NCBI GenBank assembly: GCA_045604155.1
Contig: JAZUNN010000024.1
Location: 1-39,083 of the forward strand
DNA length: 39,083 bases
Direction: 5' to 3'
From: JAISGQ01 sp045604155
GTDB taxonomy: Bacteria; Bacillota; Clostridia; Oscillospirales; Acutalibacteraceae
The notes under the pieces were generated by a model that did not search any database, had not been told where the DNA came from, and was given only the letters and a program-made list of their open reading frames with translations. Made by a program: the position numbers and the translations under genes. Below, piece after piece: positions 8,400 through 16,125 of the stretch (position 1 is its first letter; every line of letters starts with the position of its first letter).

Positions 8400-11300
8400 T
8401 TATTTTACCTTCCATGTAATACTATCATCAAGCCAGCTTCCGCTGTAATACATAAATTCATGCGGTGCATACACCTTCAATTTGCAGCCTTCAAAGGTAT
8501 CATAGTTTATGGATACGACACTTTCGGGTATGGTCAGAGTCTTGAGAGGTGTCGACATGAATGCATCTTCGCCAATATAGATCAGCGTTGAGGGCAGCTC
8601 GATTTCTGCGAGTTTTGAACCTGCAAACATTGAATCCTCTATGCCGAGAAGTCCTTCAGGCAGCTTCACCGATGTGACACTGCTGTCCTTGAAAGCCGAC
8701 TTTCCTATGAAAGTCACACTGTCAGGGATAATAACCTCGGCGAGATTTACGCTTGATTCAAACGCACTTTTTTCTATGGTTTTTACTCCATCGGGCACGG
8801 TAAATGAGCTGTCACTCTTATTTGCGGGATAGAATACAAGAGTGCTCATATCCTTGGTGTAAAGGACTCCGTCCACACTCGTATAGTAAGGATTCTCTTC
8901 CGATACTGTAATTTCTTCCAGCGCAAATGCACCCGCAAAGGTATGCAGGGATATATCCTTTACATTCTTTCCAAGCTCGACGGTTTTTATGCTGTCATTA
9001 AAACTGAATATGTATTCGCCAAGTGTTGTGACACTTTCGGGCAGTGCAACGGTGCTTTCAAAAGGCACAAAGCTGAATGCATAGTCGCCTATTGAAGAAA
9101 CCTTTTCATTGAATTCTATATCCGCAAGACCCTGACAGCCTTCAAATGCACCTGCAGCAATAGTTGTCACCTTCTCGGGGATTGTAAATGCCTCACTGCT
9201 TTCAAGTCCGCAGGGGTATGCCACAAGGGTCTTCTTGTCCTTGGTATACAGCACCTTGTCAATTACAGTATAGTTTTTATTATCCTCATTGACGACATAT
9301 TCTTCTATGCCGTAGCAGTTGCTGAATGCATTGTCGCCGATACTCTCAACATTTTTACCGATTTCCATTGAAGAAACAGATGAACAATGGGCAAATGCGC
9401 TGTTACCGATGGAAATAAGGCTTTCAGGCAGCTCCAGTTCACCGATGCACTCACAGCCGGCAAATGCTGCGTCACCTATTGTAGTGATACCGTTTCCGAG
9501 CTGTACATTCTCCAATGCCCAGCAGTTTGTAAATGCATTCTTATCAATAGTTATTACACTGTCGGGAATGTTGATGGAGATAAGTCCTTCACAGGCTGAA
9601 AACGCACTCTTTCCGATGGTTTCAATTCCTTCACCCAGGTTCACTTCACTGAGATTAGGACAATTTTCAAATGCAGATTCTCCAATAACCTTTACAGAGC
9701 CGGGAATCGTCGCACTCTTAAGAGACTTGCAGTCACTGAAGGCATCCTCGTCTACACTTTCAACGCCTTCTTCAATAATAACGGTTTCAAGAGAATCACA
9801 ATCGCTGAAGGTACAGTAGCCGATATTTTTTACTTTTCCCGGAATTGTAATCTCCTTGATTTTATTGCAGCCATAAAATGCCATTTTACCGATAAATTCC
9901 ACGTTTTCAGGAAGTTCTATACTCTTGAGTGAGCTGCAGAGACCGAACGCATGGTCACCGATACTTACAACGCTGTCAGGAATCGATATGGACCTGATTT
10001 CTTCACAGTCATAAAAAGCACCATTTCCGATAGCTGTTACTCCATCGGGTATACTGAATGATTTCAGTTTCTTCCCCTGAGGCACTGCAATGAGTGTCTT
10101 TTTGTCTGCGCTGTAAAGCGCACCATCCACTGCACAGAAATTTGTGTTTCCTTCTGCCACTGTAATTTTTCTGAGATCATAGCAGGCTGCAAAAGGACAT
10201 TCTCCCAGAAATTCAAGGCTTTCGGGAATATGTATGCTGTCGAGCGCATAGCAGTTCCACAAACCGTAGTCACCGATATACTTCAGTGTGCTCGGAAGCT
10301 TAAGGCTATCCACACCCAGATTGCTCAATCCATGGCTTTCTATAGTTTCAAGACCTTCGGGAAGATTTATTTTTTCAATATTATTACCTGAAAATGCACT
10401 CTCTTTAATAGTTCTGACACTGTCGGGAAGGGTTACTTTATTCAACCTTTCAAAATTTGAGAAGGCACCGGTGCCGATTGCCGTTACTCCATCAGGCACC
10501 GTGTATGATTTGATTTTTTTGTCAGCAAGACAAATAACAAATGTCCCGTCTGATGTTATCAGCGCATCATTTTCCATATAACAACAGGAATTGCCTTCAC
10601 TTATTTCAATATTTTTAAGACCTTCGCAGTAATAAAACGCCGATGGCGCTATGTATTCAACGCTGTCAGGAATTACCACCGTATCAATTTTTCTGCTCCC
10701 CTCAAACGCACCTTCTTCTATTCTGACTACGCCTTGAGGAATTTCAACCCTTTTAAGGTTATTGCAATATGAAAATGCACGGTACTCAATCGCCGTGATA
10801 TTTTCCGAAATTTTCACATCAGTGAGATTTCTGCAGGCATTAAAAGAATTCTCTCCTATTTCTGTTATGCTCGAAGGCATTTCCAGAGAGATAATCGTAT
10901 CATTTCCGCTGAAAGCACTATCCCCGATTGAAGTAACAGGCTTTCCGTCGATTTCCGAGGGGATTACAACATTATGTTCTTCTCCAAGATATCTTTCCAT
11001 CTGAATTTCAGAAGCGGAAACGGTATATCTGTAAAGTCCGTCCTCTGTGACAAAGATTTTATCCGCAGGTGCCTTTTCTGTCTTTCCGCCAAGCACAAGG
11101 AAAAGAACAACAGCAGTAACGATAACCACCACTGCGGCAGGCACAGCGATAAGAAGCAGCTTTTTGCGTGATGAGCCGCTCTTCTTATCTGCCTTATTCA
11201 CCTTTGTCTTCTTTGCCTTTTTTGCCTGGACAACAGTTTCAAGGTCTTCATCGTTTTTCAAAACCATTGTTTCTTCATCATGACTATCAGGGACGGATTC

Positions 11301-11498
11301 AGCAACCGGCTCAGGCTTTACAGCAACCGGCTCAGGCTTTACTGCAGGCTTATGCATAATCTTTGGCTCCGGCAGTTTTACCATTCCGGGAATAATGATC
11401 TCTCCCGTTTCATCATCGATAATTTCAATTTTATCGCCGCAGAAAAGGCAGAATCTGGCATCGTCCTTTATTTTCTTTCCGCAGTTATTACAGAACAT
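8400..11498 (-). CDS. Zinc-ribbon, single-TM protein with giant BspA-type LRR ectodomain
   Basis: Start ATG at 11498 has GGAGG 6 bases upstream; the 21 in-frame codons before it have no ribosome binding site. The 1032-residue product begins with a zinc ribbon (CxxC at 3-6 and 17-20), then a linker with a KPEPVA duplication and an acidic/basic stretch, a TM helix at about 114-137, and about 870 residues of LRR_5/BspA repeats. The repeats follow the pattern LxxIxIPxSVxxIGxxAFxxC. The end, YAPHEFMYYSGSW, is a cap also found in the small LRR gene at 14.2 kb. Topology inferred: zinc ribbon inside, LRR solenoid outside. BspA-type proteins in other bacteria bind host or matrix proteins. A signalling role for the inner ribbon is a guess. 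Confidence 0.88.
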   Translation of the reverse strand: MFCNNCGKKIKDDARFCLFCGDKIEIIDDETGEIIIPGMVKLPEPKIMHKPAVKPEPVAVKPEPVAESVPDSHDEETMVLKNDEDLETVVQAKKAKKTKVNKADKKSGSSRKKLLLIAVPAAVVVIVTAVVLFLVLGGKTEKAPADKIFVTEDGLYRYTVSASEIQMERYLGEEHNVVIPSEIDGKPVTSIGDSAFSGNDTIISLEMPSSITEIGENSFNACRNLTDVKISENITAIEYRAFSYCNNLKRVEIPQGVVRIEEGAFEGSRKIDTVVIPDSVEYIAPSAFYYCEGLKNIEISEGNSCCYMENDALITSDGTFVICLADKKIKSYTVPDGVTAIGTGAFSNFERLNKVTLPDSVRTIKESAFSGNNIEKINLPEGLETIESHGLSNLGVDSLKLPSTLKYIGDYGLWNCYALDSIHIPESLEFLGECPFAACYDLRKITVAEGNTNFCAVDGALYSADKKTLIAVPQGKKLKSFSIPDGVTAIGNGAFYDCEEIRSISIPDSVVSIGDHAFGLCSSLKSIELPENVEFIGKMAFYGCNKIKEITIPGKVKNIGYCTFSDCDSLETVIIEEGVESVDEDAFSDCKSLKSATIPGSVKVIGESAFENCPNLSEVNLGEGIETIGKSAFSACEGLISINIPDSVITIDKNAFTNCWALENVQLGNGITTIGDAAFAGCECIGELELPESLISIGNSAFAHCSSVSSMEIGKNVESIGDNAFSNCYGIEEYVVNEDNKNYTVIDKVLYTKDKKTLVAYPCGLESSEAFTIPEKVTTIAAGAFEGCQGLADIEFNEKVSSIGDYAFSFVPFESTVALPESVTTLGEYIFSFNDSIKTVELGKNVKDISLHTFAGAFALEEITVSEENPYYTSVDGVLYTKDMSTLVFYPANKSDSSFTVPDGVKTIEKSAFESSVNLAEVIIPDSVTFIGKSAFKDSSVTSVKLPEGLLGIEDSMFAGSKLAEIELPSTLIYIGEDAFMSTPLKTLTIPESVVSINYDTFEGCKLKVYAPHEFMYYSGSWLDDSITWKVK
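11302..11345 (-). repeat. Short tandem duplication in linker of LRR protein
   Basis: Two copies of about 21 bases (core AACCGGCTCAGGCTTTAC) encode KPEPVA twice in the cytosolic linker between the zinc ribbon and the membrane helix. Confidence 0.75.
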
Positions 11499-11529
11499 AA
11501 AAACCCTCCATGATTGATTATTACACTTT

Positions 11530-11558
11530 ATTGTATCACATAGAAAGCTTAAATGCAA
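11530..11558 (-). promoter_or_regulatory. Promoter of the long LRR gene
   Basis: TTGCAT and TACAAT on the minus strand are spaced by 17 bases. The -35 box begins right behind the serA terminator stem, so the LRR gene appears to be transcribed independently of serCA. Confidence 0.6.
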
Positions 11559-11559
11559 C

Positions 11560-11586
11560 AAAGCCCTCCGTAAAACGGAGGGCTTT
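11560..11586 (-). terminator. Terminator of the serC-serA operon
   Basis: A 12-bp perfect stem (AAAGCCCTCCGT/ACGGAGGGCTTT) with a 3-base loop lies 22 bases after the serA stop on the minus strand. The T tract is imperfect. Confidence 0.88.
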
Positions 11587-11608
11587 GAATTAAATTTATT
11601 CGGAAAAA

Positions 11609-12775
11609 TTACTTCTCGATAACACGCACTCTGATAATGCCGTCGATAGCCTTTACAGCCTCGATGGACTCAGCGCTGATAGCGGTGTCGCAATCAAGAA
11701 CAGTGTAAGCATAGTCCTTCTTGGACTTGGAGAGCATATTCTCGATGTTGAGACCCTGCTCGGAGAATACTGCAGCAAGTCTTGTAAGGGTGTTGGGGAT
11801 GTTCTTGTGGAGAACGCAGAGACGGAAGTTCTCTACAGGACCGCAGTCCAGGTCGGGGAACATAACTGCATTCTTGATGGAGCCGTCCTCGAGGTATCTC
11901 TTGACCTCGTCAGCAGCCATAACAGCACAGTTGTCCTCAGACTCGGGAGTAGAGGCGCCGAGGTGGGGGATAGCAACGATACCGTCAACATCGAGAACCT
12001 CTTCGGTGGGGAAGTCAACAACATAGCCGCCGACCTTGCCGCTGGCAAGAGCTTCCTTGATAACGTCAGCGTCAACAAGCTCTGCACGAGCGAAGTTGAG
12101 GATGCGGACGCCGTCCTTCATCTGGGAGATAGCCTCAGCACCGAGGTAACCCTTGGTGTCTGCATTGTAAGGAACGTGAATGGAGATATAATCACAGTTC
12201 TCGTAGATCTCCTTGAGGTTTACGGAGTGCTTGATGTGTCTGGAGAGGCTCCATGCAGCGTCAAGGCTCATGAAGGGATCGTAGCCGTAAACGTCCATGC
12301 CGAGGTTGTAAGCGGTGTTTGCAACGAGAGCGCCGATAGCACCGAGGCCAATAACACCGAGCTTCTTGCCCTTTACCTCGGGACCTGCGAACTGTGCCTT
12401 GCCTTTTTCGACAAGCTTGGGAACGTCTGCGCCCTGACCCTTGAGGGTCTTTGCCCATTCGATAGCGGGAATGACCTTACGGGAGCACATAAACAGTGCA
12501 GCGATAACAAGCTCCTTAACAGCGTTTGCGTTAGCACCGGGGGTGTTGAAAACAACGATACCCTTGTCAGCGCAGTCAGCAACGGGAATGTTGTTGACGC
12601 CTGCGCCGGCTCTTGCGATAGCAAGAAGGCTCTCGGGCATTTCCATATCGTGCATGCTTGCGCTTCTTACGATAACTGCATCGGGATTTTCGATTGCGTC
12701 GCCTGCTACGTAGCCTTCGCCAAGACGGTTGAGACCGACAGCAGCGATCTTATTGAGTGTAAGAATGTTATACAT
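11609..12775 (-). CDS. serA: D-3-phosphoglycerate dehydrogenase
   Basis: Catalyses the first step of serine synthesis, oxidising 3-phosphoglycerate with NAD+. The 388-residue product has the GLGAIG nucleotide-binding motif at 143-148, catalytic candidates Arg230 (NFARAEL), Glu258 or Glu259 (DFPTEE) and His271 (PHLGAST), and a C-terminal ACT domain (about 317-388) that in this family binds L-serine for feedback control. It is the short SerA form without an inserted domain. The ATG at 12775 has AGGAG 8 bases upstream. It lies 25 bases after serC, so the two are co-transcribed; serB is not nearby. Confidence 0.96.
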   Translation of the reverse strand: MYNILTLNKIAAVGLNRLGEGYVAGDAIENPDAVIVRSASMHDMEMPESLLAIARAGAGVNNIPVADCADKGIVVFNTPGANANAVKELVIAALFMCSRKVIPAIEWAKTLKGQGADVPKLVEKGKAQFAGPEVKGKKLGVIGLGAIGALVANTAYNLGMDVYGYDPFMSLDAAWSLSRHIKHSVNLKEIYENCDYISIHVPYNADTKGYLGAEAISQMKDGVRILNFARAELVDADVIKEALASGKVGGYVVDFPTEEVLDVDGIVAIPHLGASTPESEDNCAVMAADEVKRYLEDGSIKNAVMFPDLDCGPVENFRLCVLHKNIPNTLTRLAAVFSEQGLNIENMLSKSKKDYAYTVLDCDTAISAESIEAVKAIDGIIRVRVIEK

Positions 12776-12800
12776 TGTAATTACTCCTAAATATGTTTAA

Positions 12801-13883
12801 TTATTTGTTCTCAGCCTCGAACTTCTTCATGAACTCAACGAGCTTCTCAACGCCTTCAACGGGCATTGCATTGTAGATGGAAGCTCTCATGCCGCCGACA
12901 GAACGGTGACCCTTGAGGTTTACGAAGCCTGCAGCGGTAGCTTCCTTGACGAACTTAGCGTCGAGCTCCTCGTTGCCGGTAACGAAGGGAACGTTCATGA
13001 GGGAACGGTCTTCAGGAACAACAGTACCCTTGAACATCTCGGAAGAATCGAGGTAATCGTAAAGGATCTTAGCCTTCTTCTCGTTAATCTCCTTCATCTT
13101 CTCTACGCCGCCGAGCTCGAGGATCCACTCGAGAACGAGCTTAGCAATGTAGATAGCATAGCAGGGAGGAGTATTGTACATGGAACCATTCTCGGAATGG
13201 GTGCTGTACTTGAGCATGGTGGGGCAGCAAGCCTGGGGCTCTGCGATGAGATCCTCGCGGATGATAACAACAGTAAGACCTGCGCAGGACATATTCTTCT
13301 GAGCGCCTGCATAGAGCATACCGAACTTGGTGATATCAAGGGGCTCGGAGATGATGCAGGAAGAAATATCAGCTACCAGAGGAACATTGCCGGTCTCGGG
13401 GAGCTCATGGTACTTGGTGCCGTAGATGGTGTTGTTCATGCAGATGTGGAAATAGTCTGCATCGGGAGTAAAGGTAGCGGGATCGAGCTTGGGGATATAG
13501 GAGAAGGTCTTATCCTTGCTGGAAGCGATGACCTTAGCCTCGCCGTAGCGGGAAGCTTCCTGATATGCCTTGTTAGCCCACTGACCGGTGATGACAAAGT
13601 CAGCCTTGCCGCTCTTGGTCATGAGGTTGAGGGGGATCATTGCAAACTGGGTGGAAGCACCGCCCTGAAGGAAGAGTACCTTGTAGTTGTCGGGAATGTT
13701 CATTACCTTGCGGAGAGCTGCCTCTGCGCCGTCGATAATTGCCTGATAAGTCTTTGAACGGTGAGACATCTCCATAACAGACTGACCGCTGCCCTCATAA
13801 TCGAGCATCTCGGATGCTGCCTTGGTAAGTACTGCCTCAGGCAGACAGGAAGGACCTGCAGAAAAATTGTAAACTCTTGCCAT
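12801..13883 (-). CDS. serC: Phosphoserine aminotransferase
   Basis: Converts 3-phosphohydroxypyruvate and glutamate to phosphoserine and 2-oxoglutarate, the second step of serine synthesis. The product has 360 residues, the normal length. It begins ARVYNFSAGPSCLP, the SerC hallmark, and Lys196 in YAGAQKNMSC is the expected pyridoxal phosphate lysine. The ATG at 13883 is preceded by GGAGG with a 9-base spacer. It is the first gene of a serC-serA operon driven by a near-consensus promoter. Codon use is strongly biased, as in a highly expressed gene. Confidence 0.97.
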   Translation of the reverse strand: MARVYNFSAGPSCLPEAVLTKAASEMLDYEGSGQSVMEMSHRSKTYQAIIDGAEAALRKVMNIPDNYKVLFLQGGASTQFAMIPLNLMTKSGKADFVITGQWANKAYQEASRYGEAKVIASSKDKTFSYIPKLDPATFTPDADYFHICMNNTIYGTKYHELPETGNVPLVADISSCIISEPLDITKFGMLYAGAQKNMSCAGLTVVIIREDLIAEPQACCPTMLKYSTHSENGSMYNTPPCYAIYIAKLVLEWILELGGVEKMKEINEKKAKILYDYLDSSEMFKGTVVPEDRSLMNVPFVTGNEELDAKFVKEATAAGFVNLKGHRSVGGMRASIYNAMPVEGVEKLVEFMKKFEAENK

Positions 13884-13940
13884 TGTAAATTACCTCCGTT
13901 ATGTAGATATTCGCCTCACAGCGAATTTGTGATTAGTCTA

Positions 13941-13969
13941 ATTATAAGTTTTGTTTACGCCATAGTCAA
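13941..13969 (-). promoter_or_regulatory. Near-consensus promoter of serC-serA
   Basis: TTGACT and perfect TATAAT on the minus strand with a 17-base spacer, giving a leader of about 50 bases before serC. No T-box or riboswitch-sized leader is present. The remaining 170 bases up to the next + strand promoter hold only a small AGTGC/GCACT hairpin near 14013-14030. Confidence 0.8.
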
Positions 13970-14136
13970 CATTTTATGGGATAGAAATTGACAAGGTTTT
14001 AACATTGTTTTTAGTGCATATTTTTGCACTTTCAATCAGTAAAATCAGAAAATGGACTAAATTCGTCCGTAATGGGTGAACACAGCGCATAAGTGTGCGT
14101 CAGTCGTGGAATGTGTGCGTGTAAGGCGGAATAATA

Positions 14137-14165
14137 TTGCAAACTGTAATGTTTTGTGGTAAAAT
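14137..14165 (+). promoter_or_regulatory. Promoter of the small LRR membrane gene
   Basis: TTGCAA and TAAAAT with a 17-base spacer. Transcription would start near 14172, which excludes the first in-frame ATG (14156) of the downstream frame. Confidence 0.6.
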
Positions 14166-14191
14166 TATGTTTGGTAATAAAAGGAAGGCGA

Positions 14192-14902
14192 ATGACAATG
14201 ACGAAATCGGACAAAATCAAGGGGATAGTTTATATTGTGCTTCTTGCCGCCACTCTCGCTTTCTTATACGTTATTGTTGCGATAAGGGTAATCCAGGAAA
14301 GAAAGTGGGAAAAATCAATTCCAATATACTATCACATGGAAGAATATACTTCCACAGATGAACACGGCTATGAAACAATCACATATTCGGGTTTGTATCA
14401 GGTGGAGGATAATGGGATTATAATATGTACCCTTGCCGAGAGTATGTATCCCCATGCTGACATCCCATCAGAAATAAACGGCGTTAAGGTTACCGCCCTT
14501 GGAAAAGCGGACGATAACTATTATTACGGCTTTACACAGGATGACACTTCACTTGTCTCGGTGAACATTCCGAAAACGGTTACCACTCTCGGCAGCCACT
14601 TTTTTGTATATTCAAGGAAGCTGACAAGTGTCACAGGTGGAGAGGGATTGACGGTTATCGGCAACAACGCCTTTATGGGATGCTCGGTGCTTGAAGAAAT
14701 AACACTGTATTCTGACCTTACGACCATCGGGGATTGGGCATTCAACGGCTGCTTTAAGCTTGAAAAAATCACAATTCCCGACAGTGTGGAGAGCATTGGC
14801 AAAAATGCTTTTTTCGCCTGCAAAATCACAATAACAGCACCCCACGAGCCTGAGTATTACGGCTATACACCGGACGTGGGCGTTGTGTGGATAGTTGAAT
14901 AA
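14192..14902 (+). CDS. Small membrane-anchored LRR (BspA-like) protein
   Basis: The frame opens at 14156, but the promoter and the AAGGAAGG site (14181-14188) point to ATG 14192 or 14198. The product of about 236 residues has a short basic N-terminus, one TM or uncleaved signal helix (IVYIVLLAATLAFLYVIVAI) and an extracellular domain with three or four LRR_5 repeats (SVNIPKTVTTLGSHFF, ITIPDSVESIGKNAFF). Its end, APHEPEYYGYTPDVGVVW, has the same APHExxYY...W cap as the giant LRR protein at 8.4-11.5 kb. It is convergent with the following lipoprotein gene. Likely a surface adhesin or sensor; ligand unknown. Confidence 0.78.
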   Translation: MTMTKSDKIKGIVYIVLLAATLAFLYVIVAIRVIQERKWEKSIPIYYHMEEYTSTDEHGYETITYSGLYQVEDNGIIICTLAESMYPHADIPSEINGVKVTALGKADDNYYYGFTQDDTSLVSVNIPKTVTTLGSHFFVYSRKLTSVTGGEGLTVIGNNAFMGCSVLEEITLYSDLTTIGDWAFNGCFKLEKITIPDSVESIGKNAFFACKITITAPHEPEYYGYTPDVGVVWIVE

Positions 14903-14909
14903 AATGAAA

Positions 14910-14938
14910 AATCCCCGACGGAAAACCCGTCGGGGATT
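14910..14938. terminator. Bidirectional terminator
   Basis: A 12-bp stem (AATCCCCGACGG/CCGTCGGGGATT) with a 5-base loop between the stops at 14902 (+) and 14949 (-). The T-run is better on the minus strand. Confidence 0.88.
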
Positions 14939-14948
14939 CGCTTATTCA

Positions 14949-15923
14949 TCAGCAGGCGGTATATGCAAATTCCTCTGCATAGCCGCAGATTGCGCTTTCG
15001 AGATATTCTCCTTCAACCATGAAGCGTACTGCCTGCAGGTCATAGGTTGTAATGTATGTATTTGCAATGGCCTCAAGAACAGGTCTGCCTTTCATGCTGG
15101 TACCGATATCCATAAACTCAGAAGAGAAATTCAGCTCCATTATGCCGTTTCTGCCCTTGACCATTTCGCCGCTAATAAGGCTGCACTTTGTGGGAATCTG
15201 CTTGTTCAGACTCTTGAGAGCTTTCCATACGTGCCACTTGGAGTCACTTTCAATAGTGGTCTCACGGACGAATATATCAAGGTCTTCACTGACCCAGTAT
15301 ATTTCTGTCATAATTTCGGAAGAAGCTGCAGTAGTTGTGGTGGTTGCCTTTGTTGTAGTTGTAGTGGTGGTAGTGGTTGCTTCTGTAGTGGTGGTTGTTT
15401 CTTCGGTTGGAGCAGCCTCAGAATCAACAAAAAGTCTGTCGATTTCCATGAGAGAAATGCCGCCGTCTCTGCCATTATAGCCGATTGCATACATATAGGT
15501 CTTTCCGTTTGCAGTGTAGACAACAGCCTCAGCAGGGAATCCTTCGGGTACCATTCTCATATAATTGACGGATTCATTGGGTGTGATCTTATCCTTTTCA
15601 AAAAGCTTCACGCCGTCGGTTACCCAGTTTTCAGCATCGGGAATAAGCCCGACAATGTAGAAATCGGTCATTTCAGCCTCGCACCAGAGCATATAGTCCT
15701 CATACTCATCATTGCCGAAGCTGTGGAAAAGCTCAAACTGCTTGAAATGTTTGTCGTCAGTTATTTCCGCATGAAGTGCGCCGTCTGCCTCAGGCACGGT
15801 TTCAACAGGCTGGGACGAAGGCTGATCGGGCTTGATTTCTTCCTTTTCACCGCAGGCTGTCATTCCGAAAATCACAAGCACGCTGAGCATAAGCGCTAAA
15901 ACTGAACATAAAACTCTTTTCAT
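14949..15923 (-). CDS. Predicted lipoprotein with poly-Thr linker
   Basis: The 324-residue product starts at ATG 15923 with GGAGG 7 bases upstream. The signal peptide ends in a lipobox (GMTAC, Cys24). Two ectodomains of unknown family flank a linker of almost pure Thr with a few Ala, Glu and Lys (15331-15400). Such Thr-rich linkers join extracellular modules in clostridial surface proteins and are often glycosylated; that is family knowledge, not seen here. The gene is divergent from the first kinase, 200 bases away. It could supply an extracellular partner for the kinase, but nothing in the sequence proves it. Confidence 0.8.
   Translation of the reverse strand: MKRVLCSVLALMLSVLVIFGMTACGEKEEIKPDQPSSQPVETVPEADGALHAEITDDKHFKQFELFHSFGNDEYEDYMLWCEAEMTDFYIVGLIPDAENWVTDGVKLFEKDKITPNESVNYMRMVPEGFPAEAVVYTANGKTYMYAIGYNGRDGGISLMEIDRLFVDSEAAPTEETTTTTEATTTTTTTTTKATTTTTAASSEIMTEIYWVSEDLDIFVRETTIESDSKWHVWKALKSLNKQIPTKCSLISGEMVKGRNGIMELNFSSEFMDIGTSMKGRPVLEAIANTYITTYDLQAVRFMVEGEYLESAICGYAEEFAYTAC
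15331..15400 (-). repeat. Low-complexity Thr-codon tract
   Basis: About 70 bases made almost only of ACA/ACT/ACC/ACG codons on the minus strand encode the lipoprotein linker. Unit mixing (not one codon) suggests selection for Thr, not simple slippage. Confidence 0.8.
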
Positions 15924-15965
15924 AAAAAAACCTCCTTGTATTTATCTGAGCACCATCTCATTTTT

Positions 15966-15994
15966 ATCATACACCATATTTCTCTGCAATTCAA
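15966..15994 (-). promoter_or_regulatory. Promoter of the Thr-linker lipoprotein gene
   Basis: TTGAAT and TATGAT on the minus strand with a 17-base spacer, about 40 bases before the ATG. Confidence 0.55.
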
Positions 15995-16048
15995 CATTTA
16001 TTACGTATGTTTATCTGCATTTCTGATTTCGATAAAATGAAACAGCAA

Positions 16049-16077
16049 TTGACTTTATATGATATGTGTTTTATAAT
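16049..16077 (+). promoter_or_regulatory. Promoter of kinase 1
   Basis: TTGACT and perfect TATAAT with a 17-base spacer. The leader is about 40 bases. Kinase 2 uses a very similar TTGACTTTA -35 region. Confidence 0.75.
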
Positions 16078-16125
16078 TTTCACAAAGCACCCTTTTTCAA
16101 CAAATTTTTGTGTGGTGAATCTGAA

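Noticed and set aside
11807..12790. Long + strand frame over serA
   Set aside because: Antisense shadow of a highly expressed gene with biased codons; no domain, no start signal.
12906..13757. Long + strand frame over serC
   Set aside because: Same cause as over serA; no recognisable protein features.
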